A stretch of DNA of 64,000 nucleotides. It comes from Klebsiella electrica. Lineage in GTDB: Bacteria; Pseudomonadota; Gammaproteobacteria; Enterobacterales; Enterobacteriaceae. Positions 44,873 to 54,576 of this stretch are shown piece after piece (position 1 is the stretch's first letter; each line of letters begins with the position of its first letter). A program made the position numbers and the translations under genes. Location of the stretch: NCBI RefSeq assembly GCF_006711645.1, contig NZ_CP041247.1:4526001-4590000 (forward strand), in the 5' to 3' direction. The notes under the pieces are model-generated. The model was not told where the DNA came from. It did no database searches and saw only the letters and a list, made by a program, of their open reading frames with translations.

Positions 44873-45790
44873 TCAACGCTTAGCAGCGGTAATCTCCTCT
44901 TCTGACAGACCGGTGACGCGCAGCACCGTCTCCAGAACGATGCCATTCGCCAGCATCATACGGGCAATACGCAGCCCTTCAATTCTCTGGCCCACAATCT
45001 GGCCTTCGCGGCGCCCTTTTCTACGCCCAACTTCCTTGAGTCTTTCCGCAATAGTCATCAGCCCCTCCTTATGATGTTGCGGCGCCCGCCGGGCAAGCTC
45101 ACGAATAAACCTGCCAAAACGGGGGGCATCGCCGGAATATACCAGGTAATTAAACAACGTTTTTAGCTGGCCGTCATTAGTATATTCCTTAACCAAAATG
45201 ACAATTAGCTGCTCAACCAGCCCCGTCAAATCGCGATGGCGGATATGCTTTTGCATGAACTCCAGCAGCGCTACGCGTCGGTGCTGGACGATCTCGTCAT
45301 CCGGGATCACCGTAATATCCACCAGCGGAAAAGCGGTCGTATATAATCCGCGGGCATGAACCGGGTGGGTAAAGCTATCCAGCCAGCACAACGAATACGG
45401 ATAAGGCGTGGCAATACCGTGATAGAACAGCATGGGTACTACCAGCGGCAGGTGTTTATGTCCGGCATCCAGATGACGCTGCATTGCCGCAATGGCATAG
45501 CGCATCAGCCTGAAGGCCATATGGGCATCCGGCGAGCTTTGGTGCTCAATAACGACGTAAATATAGCCCTCTCCGGCGGTGGTTTTTAACGACCAAAGCA
45601 CATCGGAGTAGCAAGCACGCAGGTCCTCCTCAATAAAACTTGCGGATTCAAGCCGTAGCGTCTGCAGATCGCAAAGCTGGCGTAGCGAGGACGGCAGATG
45701 GATATCCAAAAAATCTCGCGCGGTCTCCGTATGCCGGAGAAACTTTTTGAAAACCGCATCATGCGGCGTCGACGTTGAGCCTTTTTGCAT
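44873..45790 (-). CDS. Rpn family recombination-promoting nuclease/putative transposase
   Basis: The 305-residue protein belongs to the YhgA/Rpn group. The PD-(D/E)XK core is visible as [10 protein letters not shown]...[11 protein letters not shown] (Asp, Glu-x-Gln) at about residues 60-88. The N-terminus [20 protein letters not shown] is a family signature. The basic C-terminal part is [11 protein letters not shown]. coli Rpn proteins are DNA endonucleases linked to RecA-independent recombination and to phage defence. It is a lone gene in the accessory hotspot. Confidence 0.88.
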   Translation of the reverse strand: MQKGSTSTPHDAVFKKFLRHTETARDFLDIHLPSSLRQLCDLQTLRLESASFIEEDLRACYSDVLWSLKTTAGEGYIYVVIEHQSSPDAHMAFRLMRYAIAAMQRHLDAGHKHLPLVVPMLFYHGIATPYPYSLCWLDSFTHPVHARGLYTTAFPLVDITVIPDDEIVQHRRVALLEFMQKHIRHRDLTGLVEQLIVILVKEYTNDGQLKTLFNYLVYSGDAPRFGRFIRELARRAPQHHKEGLMTIAERLKEVGRRKGRREGQIVGQRIEGLRIARMMLANGIVLETVLRVTGLSEEEITAAKR

Positions 45791-46006
45791 GGTAAATGGC
45801 CTGCGCGGAGGGACACGAAAACGACTCTACCCGCCGGTAGCCCAGCACACACGCCGCCGCTTATCTCTTTGCGCGCCGGGACGGAAGATATTTTTATCCG
45901 GCGGTAATAACGACAATTTTTTGCCTGCCCGCTCTCAGAACGCCCCCGCAGACAGGCCCCGGAGGACATGCTATAACCCCCTATCCCCTTCGCTAAGGAG
46001 TCTTTC

Positions 46007-46822
46007 GTGAGCCATACGCGCGATATCCTGCAAACCTTCTGGCGCGACGAACAGCTGCCCTGGCTGGAACTGCGCAGCACCCGGCAAAGCCGCCAGGCCT
46101 ATAAACGGCACCGCCATTCGCAGCTCTCTCTGGGGGCGATTATCGAAGGGGAAACGTGCTGTCTGTGCAACGGGCAGGAATATCTGCTGCGTCCCGGCGA
46201 TCTGATCATTATCCCCGCTCAAGCGCCGCACAGCTGTAACCCGCGCGACGGCCGGCCGCGCAGCTACCATATGCTGTACCTCGACATGACGTGGTGCCGG
46301 CAACAGCTGCCGCTTCTCCCGAGCCAGGCGCAGATGAACGCGCCGCATCCGGTGATCCGCGATCCTGAGCTTTTCGCACGATATCAGCAGATTGTGGCGC
46401 TGATGGATCGGCAGCAAACGGCAGCGCTCCCCGAACAGATCGCGCAATTGCTCCGGGCGCTCCCGCTCTATGCCGCCCCGCCACTACCGCTGCGCGCGAC
46501 CAGTTCACAGCTTTTCAGTCGCCTGGCGGCCGATCTACAGCAGCCGCCCTCTCTTGATGCGCTGGCCCACGAGTTCGCCCTGCGCAAAGAGACGCTGATC
46601 CGCACCTTTAAGCAGGACACCGGCCTGACCCCCGCCAGCTTTATGAATATGGCGCGTATCGAATTTGCCAAAACGCGCCTGCGCGCCGGGGATGAGATCG
46701 CCGACGTCGGCTACCAGGCCGGGTTTGCCGACCAGAGCCATTTCCACAAAACCTTTGTCAGCTACACCGCCGCCACGCCGCGCCAGTACGCGCTGGGTCG
46801 ATCAATATCAGACAATAATTAG
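46007..46822 (+). CDS. AraC-family transcriptional regulator
   Basis: The 271-residue protein has an N-terminal cupin domain (RHRHSQLSLGAIIEGET, RPGDLIIIPAQAPHSCNP) and a C-terminal helix-turn-helix (ALAHEFALRKETLIRTFKQD; DVGYQAGFADQSHFHKTF). The start is GTG with an AAGGAG site. It precedes a LysE-type exporter by 46 bp on the same strand, and probably controls it. The ligand is unknown, perhaps an amino acid. Confidence 0.85.
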   Translation: MSHTRDILQTFWRDEQLPWLELRSTRQSRQAYKRHRHSQLSLGAIIEGETCCLCNGQEYLLRPGDLIIIPAQAPHSCNPRDGRPRSYHMLYLDMTWCRQQLPLLPSQAQMNAPHPVIRDPELFARYQQIVALMDRQQTAALPEQIAQLLRALPLYAAPPLPLRATSSQLFSRLAADLQQPPSLDALAHEFALRKETLIRTFKQDTGLTPASFMNMARIEFAKTRLRAGDEIADVGYQAGFADQSHFHKTFVSYTAATPRQYALGRSISDNN

Positions 46823-46868
46823 CGCTCCGCTTGCCATAGGCTGATCTCAGGTTCTTTCTGAGGTCGCT

Positions 46869-47531
46869 ATGGACATGTTTACGTCGTTTTTCCCGCCCGC
46901 GTTTCCGGCGCTGGCACTCTCCCACTTCGTTGCTCTGCTGAGTCCGGGGCCGGATTTCTTTTTACTGATGGGCTACGCCATCCGCTATCGCCTGCGCGGC
47001 AGCGCCGGCCTGTGCGTCGGTATCGCCGCCGGAAACGGTCTGTACATCGTGCTGGCGATTATCGGCTGGGGCGTGCTGCGTCAGGCGCCGCTGCTGTTTA
47101 CCGTTGTCGAGCTGCTGGGGGCGGCATATCTGCTGTGGATTGGCAGTCGGCTGCTGCAAAGTCGCCCATCGGCGCTGGCTCCCGACGGTGCCTCGGCTTC
47201 ATGCCCGTCGCTGGCAAAACAGCTTCTGCTGGGGCTGGGTTCTTCGCTGCTCAATCCCAAAAACGCCCTGTTTTATCTGGCGCTGATGACTTCGCTGCTG
47301 GGGCCGGACGTCACCCTGACGCAACAGGCCGTCAGCGGAGTCTGGATGACCAGTATCGTGCTACTGTGGGATCTCTTGCTGGTGACGATGATTGCCCTGC
47401 CAGCGGTGCAGCGTCGCCTTTCCGCCGTCGTCTGGCGCGTTGAGCGGGCGGCGGGCGGTATACTGATGGCTTTTGGCGGCTGGATTGTGTGGCAGTTTTT
47501 GCACGAGTCCGCCGTCAGGCTATATGCTTAA
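46869..47531 (+). CDS. LysE/RhtB-family amino-acid exporter
   Basis: The 220-residue, six-helix protein has the family start [25 protein letters not shown] (LSPGPDF motif) and [19 protein letters not shown] (NPKN motif). It probably exports a neutral or basic amino acid. It lies between an AraC regulator and yjiN; the yjiN start is 5 bp after its stop, so read-through into yjiN is likely. Confidence 0.88.
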   Translation: MDMFTSFFPPAFPALALSHFVALLSPGPDFFLLMGYAIRYRLRGSAGLCVGIAAGNGLYIVLAIIGWGVLRQAPLLFTVVELLGAAYLLWIGSRLLQSRPSALAPDGASASCPSLAKQLLLGLGSSLLNPKNALFYLALMTSLLGPDVTLTQQAVSGVWMTSIVLLWDLLLVTMIALPAVQRRLSAVVWRVERAAGGILMAFGGWIVWQFLHESAVRLYA

Positions 47532-47535
47532 GCCT

Positions 47536-48816
47536 ATGGAAAAAATCGCTGAACTAAAACGCGCCAAACTGCTGGCGCTGTCGCTACTGCTGATTGCGGT
47601 CGCCATTTTTATCACCACGCTGCTACTGCCGCCAACGCCGTGGGTCAGCGCGCTAAAAGCCATCTCCGAAGCGGCGATGGTCGGGGCGCTGGCCGACTGG
47701 TTCGCGGTGGTGGCTCTGTTTCGCCGTATCCCGCTGCCGTTTATCTCCCGGCATACGGCGATTATTCCCCGCAATAAGGACAGAATCGCCGATAATCTTG
47801 GCTATTTCGTGCAGGAAAAATTCCTCGATACCCCTTCACTGGTGGCGCTCATCCGTCGCTATGAACCGGCCCTGATGCTTGGCAACTGGTTCAGCCAGCC
47901 GGAAAACGCCCGGCGAGTGGGTCACCATCTGCTGCAGGTGATGAGCGGTTTTCTGGAACTGACCGACGATGCCCGCATCCAGCGCCTGCTGCGCCGGGCG
48001 GTACATAAAGCGATTGATAAGGTCGATCTGACGCAGACCAGCGCCATGATGCTGGAGGGATTAACCCGCAACCATCGCCATCAGAAGCTGCTGGATTCGC
48101 TCATTAGCCAGCTCATTGCGTTACTGCAGCGCGACAGCTCGCGCGCGTTTATTGCTCGCGGTATTGTCCACTGGCTGGAGACCGAGCACCCGCTGAAGGC
48201 CAAAATTCTGCCCACCGAATGGCTGGGCGAACACAGCGCCGACATGGTGACCGACGCGGTCAATACCCTGCTCGACGAAGTCACCCAGGATCGCAGCCAT
48301 CAGATCCGCCAGGCGTTCGATCGCGCCACCTTAAAACTGATCGATAACCTGAAAACCGATCCGCTGCTGGCGGAAAAAGCGGAGAATATGAAGGCATATC
48401 TGAAAAACGATGAGACTTTCAACCGCTACCTTGGCGAGGTATGGGCCGACCTGCGGACGTGGATTAAAAATGATGTCACCCGCGACGACTCACAGATTCA
48501 ACAGCGGATTGCCGATGCCGGGCAGTGGTTTGGCGAAACGCTGCTCCACGATGACGCGCTGCGCGAGTCGCTGAACGAACACCTGGAGCAGGCGGCACAT
48601 CGGGTGGCGCCGGAGTTTGCCGCCTTCCTGACCCGGCACATCAGCGATACGGTCAAAAGCTGGGATGCGCGGGATATGTCGCGGCAAATTGAGCTCAATA
48701 TCGGCAAAGACCTGCAGTTTATCCGTATCAACGGCACCCTGGTCGGCGGCTCTATCGGCCTGCTGCTGTGGCTGTTCTCGCAGATCCCGACGCTGCTACA
48801 TCTTAAGATTGGTTGA
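47536..48816 (+). CDS. yjiN: YjiN, DUF445 membrane protein
   Basis: The 426-residue protein starts [19 protein letters not shown], with an N-terminal helix and a second apolar stretch ([20 protein letters not shown]). A long soluble helical middle and a C-terminal helix ([19 protein letters not shown]) follow. Length equals E. coli YjiN (426). The topology suggests a membrane-anchored helical domain; no function is known to me. An ATG four codons earlier (47524) overlaps the exporter gene. Confidence 0.92.
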   Translation: MEKIAELKRAKLLALSLLLIAVAIFITTLLLPPTPWVSALKAISEAAMVGALADWFAVVALFRRIPLPFISRHTAIIPRNKDRIADNLGYFVQEKFLDTPSLVALIRRYEPALMLGNWFSQPENARRVGHHLLQVMSGFLELTDDARIQRLLRRAVHKAIDKVDLTQTSAMMLEGLTRNHRHQKLLDSLISQLIALLQRDSSRAFIARGIVHWLETEHPLKAKILPTEWLGEHSADMVTDAVNTLLDEVTQDRSHQIRQAFDRATLKLIDNLKTDPLLAEKAENMKAYLKNDETFNRYLGEVWADLRTWIKNDVTRDDSQIQQRIADAGQWFGETLLHDDALRESLNEHLEQAAHRVAPEFAAFLTRHISDTVKSWDARDMSRQIELNIGKDLQFIRINGTLVGGSIGLLLWLFSQIPTLLHLKIG

Positions 48817-48873
48817 AAATGGTAGCATCACAACGCTTCCGGCGATAACGACCCGATAAGGAGGGAGCAGGCT

Positions 48874-50118
48874 ATGTTATGGATATCGCGACTATTTGCT
48901 CGTCATTCCGCGACGCTTGTCTTTCCCATCGCGTTGATTCTCTATGATTTTTCCGCCTATCTGACCACCGACCTTATCCAGCCGGGGATCATCCACGTGG
49001 TGCGTGATTTCAACGCCGACGTGGCGCTGGCGCCGGCTTCGGTCAGCGTGTATATGGCCGGCGGCATGGCCCTGCAGTGGTTGCTGGGACCGCTCTCAGA
49101 CCGTATCGGCCGTCGACCGGTGCTGCTCGCCGGGGCGCTGATCTTCACTCTTGCCTGCCTCGCGACGATGTTGACCACCTCCATGACGCAGTTCCTCGTC
49201 GCGCGCTTCGTTCAGGGCACCAGCATCTGTTTTATCGCCACGGTCGGCTACGTCACCGTGCAGGAGGCCTTTGACGAGAAAAGATCGATTAAGCTGATGG
49301 CGGTGATCACCTCGATCGTGCTGATAGCGCCGATCGTCGGCCCGCTTTCCGGCGCGGCGCTGATGCACTTCGTCCACTGGAAAGTCCTGTTCGGCATTAT
49401 CGCCGCGATGGGATTTATCGCCTGGCTGGGGCTGCTGCTGAACATGCCGGAAACGGTGCGTCGCGGCGACGTGCCCTTCAGCGCCGGTAGCGTGGTTCGT
49501 GACTTCCGCGACGTCTTCCGCAATCGGATCTTTTTATCCGGCGCCGCCACGCTCTCCTTGAGCTATATCCCGCTGATGAGCTGGGTCGCCGTCTCGCCGG
49601 TTATTTTAATGGATGACGGCGGGCTCAGCAGCGGCGAATTCGCCTGGGTGCAGGTGCCGGTCTTTAGCGCGGTGATTATCGCCAACCTGTCGGTAGCGCG
49701 CTGGGTGCGGGACCCCACGCGCCCGCGCTTTGTGCTGAGCGCGGTCCCCATCCAGGCCATCGGACTGGCGCTGCTGATTTTCGGCAACCTGGCATGGCCG
49801 CACGTCTGGCTCTGGTCGGTGCTGGGGACCTGCTTCTACTCTTTCGGCATCGGGCTGATTTTCCCGACGCTGTTCCGCTTTACCCTGTTTTCCAACGATC
49901 TGCCGAAGGGCACCGTCTCCGCGTCGCTGAATATCGTGATCCTCAGCGTCAGCGCACTTTCCATTGAGGGGGCACGCTGGCTATGGTTTCACGGCGGCAG
50001 ATTGCCGTTCCACATGCTGGCGGTGGTCGCCGGGATCGCGGCCTCCTGCTGCCTGGTCGGGTTATTGCACAACCTGCGCCAACGTTCGGAAGCGGCCATC
50101 GAAGCCCGGCAATCCTGA
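48874..50118 (+). CDS. mdtM: MdtM, multidrug/H+ antiporter (MFS, DHA1)
   Basis: The 414-residue, twelve-helix transporter has MFS motif [15 protein letters not shown] between helices 2 and 3. The DHA1 motif D region is [14 protein letters not shown] and motif C is [14 protein letters not shown]. Length is close to E. coli MdtM (410). It exports chloramphenicol, bile salts and other drugs, and aids alkaline pH tolerance. It follows yjiN as in E. coli, with AAGGAGGG ahead of the start. Confidence 0.92.
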   Translation: MLWISRLFARHSATLVFPIALILYDFSAYLTTDLIQPGIIHVVRDFNADVALAPASVSVYMAGGMALQWLLGPLSDRIGRRPVLLAGALIFTLACLATMLTTSMTQFLVARFVQGTSICFIATVGYVTVQEAFDEKRSIKLMAVITSIVLIAPIVGPLSGAALMHFVHWKVLFGIIAAMGFIAWLGLLLNMPETVRRGDVPFSAGSVVRDFRDVFRNRIFLSGAATLSLSYIPLMSWVAVSPVILMDDGGLSSGEFAWVQVPVFSAVIIANLSVARWVRDPTRPRFVLSAVPIQAIGLALLIFGNLAWPHVWLWSVLGTCFYSFGIGLIFPTLFRFTLFSNDLPKGTVSASLNIVILSVSALSIEGARWLWFHGGRLPFHMLAVVAGIAASCCLVGLLHNLRQRSEAAIEARQS

Positions 50119-50155
50119 TGACCCCGGCACATAACCACACGGAGAAAGAGCAAAG

Positions 50156-50395
50156 ATGAGCGATATTGAACTCAGCCTGCCGCAGCGCGACCTGTTATGC
50201 GAAAAGCTAAGAAAATACTGCGAAACCCATTTCGACCTCGAACTGGAGCAGTTCGACGCCGAGTTTTTTGTCGACTTTATCGCCAAAGAGCTGGGGCCGC
50301 TGTTTTACAACGCCGGTATCGAGGAGGCCATCCGGACCCATCTCGCCTGGAGCGAGCGGATTCAGGAGGAGATGGATCTGAAAAAGGTCTATTAG
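50156..50395 (+). CDS. DUF2164 family small protein
   Basis: The 79-residue acidic, helical protein is MSDIELSLPQRDLLCEKLRK, then LELEQFDAEFFVDFIAKELG and YNAGIEEAI. The Q/AEFFxDFIxxxxGPxFYNxGIxxA pattern is DUF2164. The function is unknown. It is 37 bp after mdtM on the same strand, so perhaps on the same message. Confidence 0.85.
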   Translation: MSDIELSLPQRDLLCEKLRKYCETHFDLELEQFDAEFFVDFIAKELGPLFYNAGIEEAIRTHLAWSERIQEEMDLKKVY

Positions 50396-50488
50396 CCCGG
50401 TCAACGCCTGCGGAGATCAATAAACATACGATTAACAGGGTTATAATACAGGTTCTTTCATCATCTCCCGTGTACGGGGAAGGAAAAC

Positions 50489-50567
50489 CATGTCCCTTAT
50501 CACCGATCTACCCGCTATTTTCGATCAGTTCTCCGAAGCCCGCCAGCAGGGCTGGCATCCCGACCGT
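50489..50567 (+). pseudogene. yjiM: yjiM remnant (first ~26 codons)
   Basis: MSLITDLPAIFDQFSEARQQG matches the start of E. coli YjiM, a 2-hydroxyacyl-CoA dehydratase D-like protein, with a good GGAAGG site upstream. The sequence then breaks into yjiL sequence; the remaining 350 or so codons are deleted. Confidence 0.8.
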
Positions 50568-51155
50568 TTTTGACCTTAACCGGCTATGACCGCCAACTGG
50601 TGGATTTCGCCGATAAGCAGGTGACGGAGATTGCCTGCCACGGGCCTGGCTCCCGCAGCCCGCACGGTGATTGATATCGGCGGCCAGGACAGTAAGGTTA
50701 TCCAGCTTGATGAGCACGGCAATCTCAGCGACTTCCTGATGAACGATAAATGCGCGGCGGGTACCGGGCGCTTTCTCGAGGTGATTTCGCGCACGCTCGG
50801 CGCCAGCGTCGAGCGGATGGATACCCTCACCGAGGGCGTTGCGCCGCACGCCATCACCAGCATGTGCACGGTCTTCGCCGAGTCCGAGGCGATCAGCCTG
50901 CGATCGGCGGGGGTACCGCCAGAGGCCATTCTGGCCAGGGTGATTAACGCCATGGCCCGGCGCAGCGCTCACTTCATCGGTCGACTGCCGGCACAGGGGC
51001 CGCTGCTGTTTACCGGCGGCGTCAGCCGCTGCGCGACGTTCGCCGCGATGCTGGAGCGCCACCTCGGCATGACGGTGCACAGACACCCGGAAGCCCAGTT
51101 TGCCGGAGCCATCGGCGCGGCACTGATCGGCCAACGCCAGAGGCGACAAGGATGA
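50566..51155 (+). pseudogene. yjiL: yjiL remnant (dehydratase activator ATPase, 5' end deleted)
   Basis: After the yjiM scrap the frame reads FLTLTGYDRQLVDFADKQVT, corresponding to about residue 57 of YjiL. A short deletion near 50645 shifts the frame, and the rest continues as AARTVIDIGGQDSKVIQL, DKCAAGTGRFLEVIS (the Cys of the 4Fe-4S cluster) and TGGVSRC. The ATP-binding N-terminus is lost, so the protein cannot work. The decayed frame still overlaps the intact small gene downstream (ATGA). Confidence 0.85.
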
Positions 51156-51406
51156 CGGTATATCTGTTTTTATTTCATTCGACGGCAGGGATGGTACGGA
51201 TGCGCAAAGCCCCGCAGGCGGCGGGATTATCCTTTCAGGTCAAGGATATCCCACGCCAGCTGCGCGGCGGTTGCGGGCTGTGCATTTATCTGCGCTGTCT
51301 GCCGGGAGAAGAGCAGCAGTGGGTTATCCCCGGCCAAACGGAAGCCATATTTCACGTTGCCGGGGATGATTACCAGCTGCTGGCTAACTTTCCGCAGCAG
51401 GCGTAA
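51152..51406 (+). CDS. DUF3343 (putative Se/S carrier-like) protein
   Basis: The 84-residue protein starts MTVYLFLFHSTAGMVRMRKA. It has KDIPRQLRGGCGLCIYL, the GCG-x-C segment typical of the DUF3343 family that accompanies YjiM/YjiL-type enzymes. It overlaps the yjiL remnant by 4 bp and looks intact although its partner genes are destroyed. Confidence 0.7.
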   Translation: MTVYLFLFHSTAGMVRMRKAPQAAGLSFQVKDIPRQLRGGCGLCIYLRCLPGEEQQWVIPGQTEAIFHVAGDDYQLLANFPQQA

Positions 51407-51500
51407 GGGCTGTCCCTGCCAGGGCGTCAATTATCGCCCGGCGGCGCTTCGCTTGCGCGGGCCTACAGTCGATCGTGGATTGCCCTGCCCCGGTCTGTTT

Positions 51501-51778
51501 GTAGGCCGAGCCGCTCCCCGCATAAAGCGCGCACAGCGGCAATTTTGTAGGCCGGGTAAGGCGCCAGCCGCCACCCGGCGTAAAGCAGGCACAGCGGCAG
51601 TTTTGTAGGCCGGGTAAGGCGCCAGCCACCACCCGGCGTAAAGCAGGCACAGCGGCAATTTTGTAGGCCGGGTCAGGCACCAGCCGCCACCCGGCATAAC
51701 GCAAGCACAGCGGCAATTTTGTAGGCCGGGTAAGGCGCCAGCCGCCACCCGGCGTAAAGCGAGCACAGTGGCCATTGC
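51501..51778. repeat. 58-bp tandem BIME array, about 4.8 copies
   Basis: Four full 58-bp units begin at 51547, 51605, 51663 and 51721, after a shortened 46-bp unit at 51501. Each contains GTAGGCCGGGTAAGGCGCC, its complement CCACCCGGC, a spacer with GCACAGCGGC, and AATTTT. It lies between the DUF3343 gene and the efflux operon, which are convergent. It is non-coding. Confidence 0.92.
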
Positions 51779-51829
51779 GATCCCCCGTCAATCACCCGAT
51801 CGCCAGCAGCGCGCGTTGGCAGCCTGAGG

Positions 51830-52894
51830 TTATTCCGTGATGACAAACCGCGTCGGCGCAAAGCAGTTCAGAATCCGGTGCACGAGGAAAACCAGCGTCA
51901 GCGTGACGATAAGCGAGGTGGTTACCGAGGTAATGCGATAGAGGTCGCTGAAGATCAGATCCTGGTCCGGATGCAGGTTCTGGCCGAACATAATCCCGAT
52001 GGTGGTGATGCTGGCGAAACCGACCCCGGCGCCAACCTTTTCCATAACATGCAGGCGGGCGCTAAAGGCCAGCCCCAGGCCAATCAGCGGCATCATCAAT
52101 ATCATATGATTGCTGAAATCATAGATAAGCAATTGTACCACCAGAATATACAGGCAGGACAACACCACGCCCACAACGCGCCACAGCGAGCTTATTACCG
52201 CGCCGCGATAGTGCATCGGGAACAGGATCAGGATCCCCGCCATCAGCGCCGAAAGAGAATCGCTGAGATCGCAGATCTGGAAGACCACGAAAATCAGGGT
52301 GGCGACGGTGCCGGAGAGCAGCGATTCATGGCGCACCCGGGCGGCGTCTTTCTCGATTCGCGGCGGCGGCTTACGCGGTTCGACATCCGGAATCAGGTAA
52401 TTCATTAATGCGCTGAGCGCCACCGCCATCACGCAGGCTTCCATATTAGAGAACAGCAGCGTGTGCCAGTTGCTGGCGGGATAGCTCATAAAGTTGAGCA
52501 TCGTGCTCTGACAGACCACCCCCATCGACCCCAGCAGAAACAGCGGTCCCTGGCTCATAAAGCGAAAACGCATCACATAGAGGCCAAAAACCACCAGCGT
52601 CATCACAATCGGCCATTGCGATAAATATCCGACGATCAGCACCATTTCGACGCAGTTTACCGCTGCACTGAACATAAACTGCCTGGCGACGTGACGATTA
52701 AAGACCGGCACCAGCGACAGCAGCATCAGCGGATAGACGACAAAGAAGACGCCGTACTGCACGTCGTAGAAGGTCGAGATACTCAGCGCTATCATCCCGG
52801 CGAAGGCGATCCGCAGCGTCTGACGAAAGTCATTCGCCGTGTAAACGATATTACCGTGCGGGGTGAAAACGCGAGCCAGCGTATTAATAGACAT
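51830..52894 (-). CDS. DUF2955 / FUSC-like inner-membrane transporter subunit
   Basis: The 354-residue protein has about ten hydrophobic helices in two sets with a charged middle (VEPRKPPPRIEKDAARVRHE). It resembles the membrane halves of aromatic-acid efflux pumps (AaeB/FUSC) and the DUF2955 family that pairs with HlyD proteins. It starts inside the last codons of the HlyD gene (11-bp overlap). Together they should form a MarR-regulated efflux pump; the substrate is unknown. Confidence 0.8.
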   Translation of the reverse strand: MSINTLARVFTPHGNIVYTANDFRQTLRIAFAGMIALSISTFYDVQYGVFFVVYPLMLLSLVPVFNRHVARQFMFSAAVNCVEMVLIVGYLSQWPIVMTLVVFGLYVMRFRFMSQGPLFLLGSMGVVCQSTMLNFMSYPASNWHTLLFSNMEACVMAVALSALMNYLIPDVEPRKPPPRIEKDAARVRHESLLSGTVATLIFVVFQICDLSDSLSALMAGILILFPMHYRGAVISSLWRVVGVVLSCLYILVVQLLIYDFSNHMILMMPLIGLGLAFSARLHVMEKVGAGVGFASITTIGIMFGQNLHPDQDLIFSDLYRITSVTTSLIVTLTLVFLVHRILNCFAPTRFVITE

Positions 52895-53951
52895 AGTGCA
52901 GCAGGCTCACCAGATGGATCTGCAGACCGGCGAAGGTGCGGGCGAACGGACCGTCGCTGTTATAGAGCTGAACCGTAGCGCGGGCGCCGGTCGGCAACGG
53001 TTTGTCCAGCGGTTCATCGAGGGCGACGTGGATCCGCATGCGTTGGGCATCGCGCACCCAGCGGGTAGACTGCTCCGGCTGCGACAGCTGGCCGTTGACC
53101 TCTTCCTGGCCGGCTAAAATCCCGGCATCGCTGCTGGTGACGTGCGCCGGAAAGACTTTGCCCGGTAGCGCATCGAAAACCACCGCAGCATCGGTATTCA
53201 CCCCGGTGTGGCGCAGACTCTTCTCACGAAAATCAGCGACGATATCGGTATGGTTGCTGACCAGCGCCAGCAGCGGCGTGGCGGCGGTGGCATACAGGCC
53301 GGGGTTGAGCTGCAGGTTGCTCACCATCCCGTCCGTTTCGGCGTAGACTTTGCTCCAGCCAAGGTTGAGCTGCGCCTCTTCCAGCGCGTTACGGTATTTT
53401 TGCAGCGTCACGTTACGGCTGTCGTCGCGCTCCCCGCGTTGAATGAGCAGATTCTGAATGCTGGCATTCAGCGCGCTTACCGCCTGTTCGCTGGTCTGCC
53501 AGGTGGTGCGTACCTTATCGAGATCCGCTTGCGAAACGTTTTGCATGGTGCTCAGGCGCTGGTAGCGATCGAGGGTGACCTTATCGTTGCGGGCGGTGTA
53601 CTGCGCGGTGCGGAGGTTGGCGCGCGCGGCGGCGATCTGCGCATCGAGTTGCTGGTTGCTCAGCTTCGCCTGGGCAAGCGCAATCTGTGCCGCCTGGACT
53701 TTATTGATAAACGGCGTCGGATCCAGCTCATAGAGCAGGTCTCCCTTCTTCACCTGGCTATTGTTGTGCACATAAACCTGCGACACATAGCCGGAGACCC
53801 GCGGTGCAACGGGCGTCACCACCCGCATGACGGTCGAGTCCGGCGTCAGCGGGATCCAGATATCGGCAACGATAAACCAGGCGAATATCGCCAGGAAAGC
53901 GGCAATACTCACCCTTACCCAGCGGGCAAATTTTTGTTCAGGGGTCATCAT
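52884..53951 (-). CDS. HlyD-family membrane fusion (periplasmic adaptor) protein
   Basis: The 355-residue adaptor has an N-terminal anchor helix (residues 13-35) and a biotinyl-lipoyl half-motif (VSGYVSQVYVHNNSQVKKGD). A long helical hairpin (about residues 80-190) precedes the second lipoyl half (VYAETDGMVSNLQLNPGLY) and a beta barrel. EmrA-like in plan. It is the middle gene of the marR - hlyD - DUF2955 operon, 3 bp after marR. Confidence 0.9.
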   Translation of the reverse strand: MMTPEQKFARWVRVSIAAFLAIFAWFIVADIWIPLTPDSTVMRVVTPVAPRVSGYVSQVYVHNNSQVKKGDLLYELDPTPFINKVQAAQIALAQAKLSNQQLDAQIAAARANLRTAQYTARNDKVTLDRYQRLSTMQNVSQADLDKVRTTWQTSEQAVSALNASIQNLLIQRGERDDSRNVTLQKYRNALEEAQLNLGWSKVYAETDGMVSNLQLNPGLYATAATPLLALVSNHTDIVADFREKSLRHTGVNTDAAVVFDALPGKVFPAHVTSSDAGILAGQEEVNGQLSQPEQSTRWVRDAQRMRIHVALDEPLDKPLPTGARATVQLYNSDGPFARTFAGLQIHLVSLLHYVY

Positions 53952-53954
53952 AGT

Positions 53955-54419
53955 TTAGATCTTGTTATCTTCTTCGCGGATTGTCCGCAAATTGCAGGCG
54001 ATGTGATTTAAGGTGGCGCTGAAGGTGGCGAGATCGTCCGCAGGAATGGTCCGGGTGACCCGGGATTGATAGGTCTCAATCACACGGTTCAGATCTTCCA
54101 GTATCGACCGGCCTTCCGCCGTCAGCGTCAGCAGGCGTATGCGTTTGTCATAGGGCGATGTTGAACGCAGCAGATAGCCCTGACTTTCGAGCTGCGTGAG
54201 GGTGCGCATCAGCGGCGGCAGTTCAATACCCTGCACTTCCGCCAGTTCGCTGACCGAGACGTTATCCCCCAGTTGATGCAGCTGCATCAGCACCGTCCAG
54301 CTTGACTGGGTCAGGCCGGTATCGGTGATAGCAGAGTCGATGGTCGCGCGCCACTGGCGTACCACCATCGCCATCCGCATTCCCATCGGGCGGCGGGCGA
54401 ACAGTTCGTCTTCGGTCAT
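53955..54419 (-). CDS. MarR-family transcriptional regulator
   Basis: The 154-residue winged-helix protein contains GLTQSSWTVLMQLHQLGDNVS and SELAEVQGIELPPLMRTLTQL (recognition helix). The wing is SPYDKRIRLLTLT. As first gene of the efflux operon it probably represses it. The AT-rich DNA just upstream (54440-54475) contains ATACTTATCAGGATAAGTAT, a good palindrome and probable operator. Confidence 0.88.
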   Translation of the reverse strand: MTEDELFARRPMGMRMAMVVRQWRATIDSAITDTGLTQSSWTVLMQLHQLGDNVSVSELAEVQGIELPPLMRTLTQLESQGYLLRSTSPYDKRIRLLTLTAEGRSILEDLNRVIETYQSRVTRTIPADDLATFSATLNHIACNLRTIREEDNKI

Positions 54420-54451
54420 GTTTCTTTCCTCAGTTAGCTGAGAAGAAAATA

Positions 54452-54471
54452 ATACTTATCAGGATAAGTAT
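54452..54471. promoter_or_regulatory. Palindromic operator upstream of marR efflux operon
   Basis: ATACTTATCAGGATAAGTAT is a 20-bp palindrome: ATACTTATC and its complement around a 2-bp centre. It lies 33 bp upstream of the marR start. It is the expected form of a MarR operator. Confidence 0.65.
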
Positions 54472-54576
54472 CAAGAAACGGTGGACGCAGAAGCATTAAT
54501 TGATAAATATTGTGAATGTAATAACCCTGGCGGACATTTCCCCGGTCGCGCTACCGCTTGCCGGGGCTATGGCCTC

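Noticed and set aside
44742..45074. 110-codon rightward frame antisense to the Rpn nuclease end
   Set aside because: It is mostly antisense to a well-supported gene and has no recognisable product.
51384..51861. Overlapping leftward frames with repeated Leu-Pro-Leu-Cys motifs
   Set aside because: They are the translation of the 58-bp BIME array, not genes.
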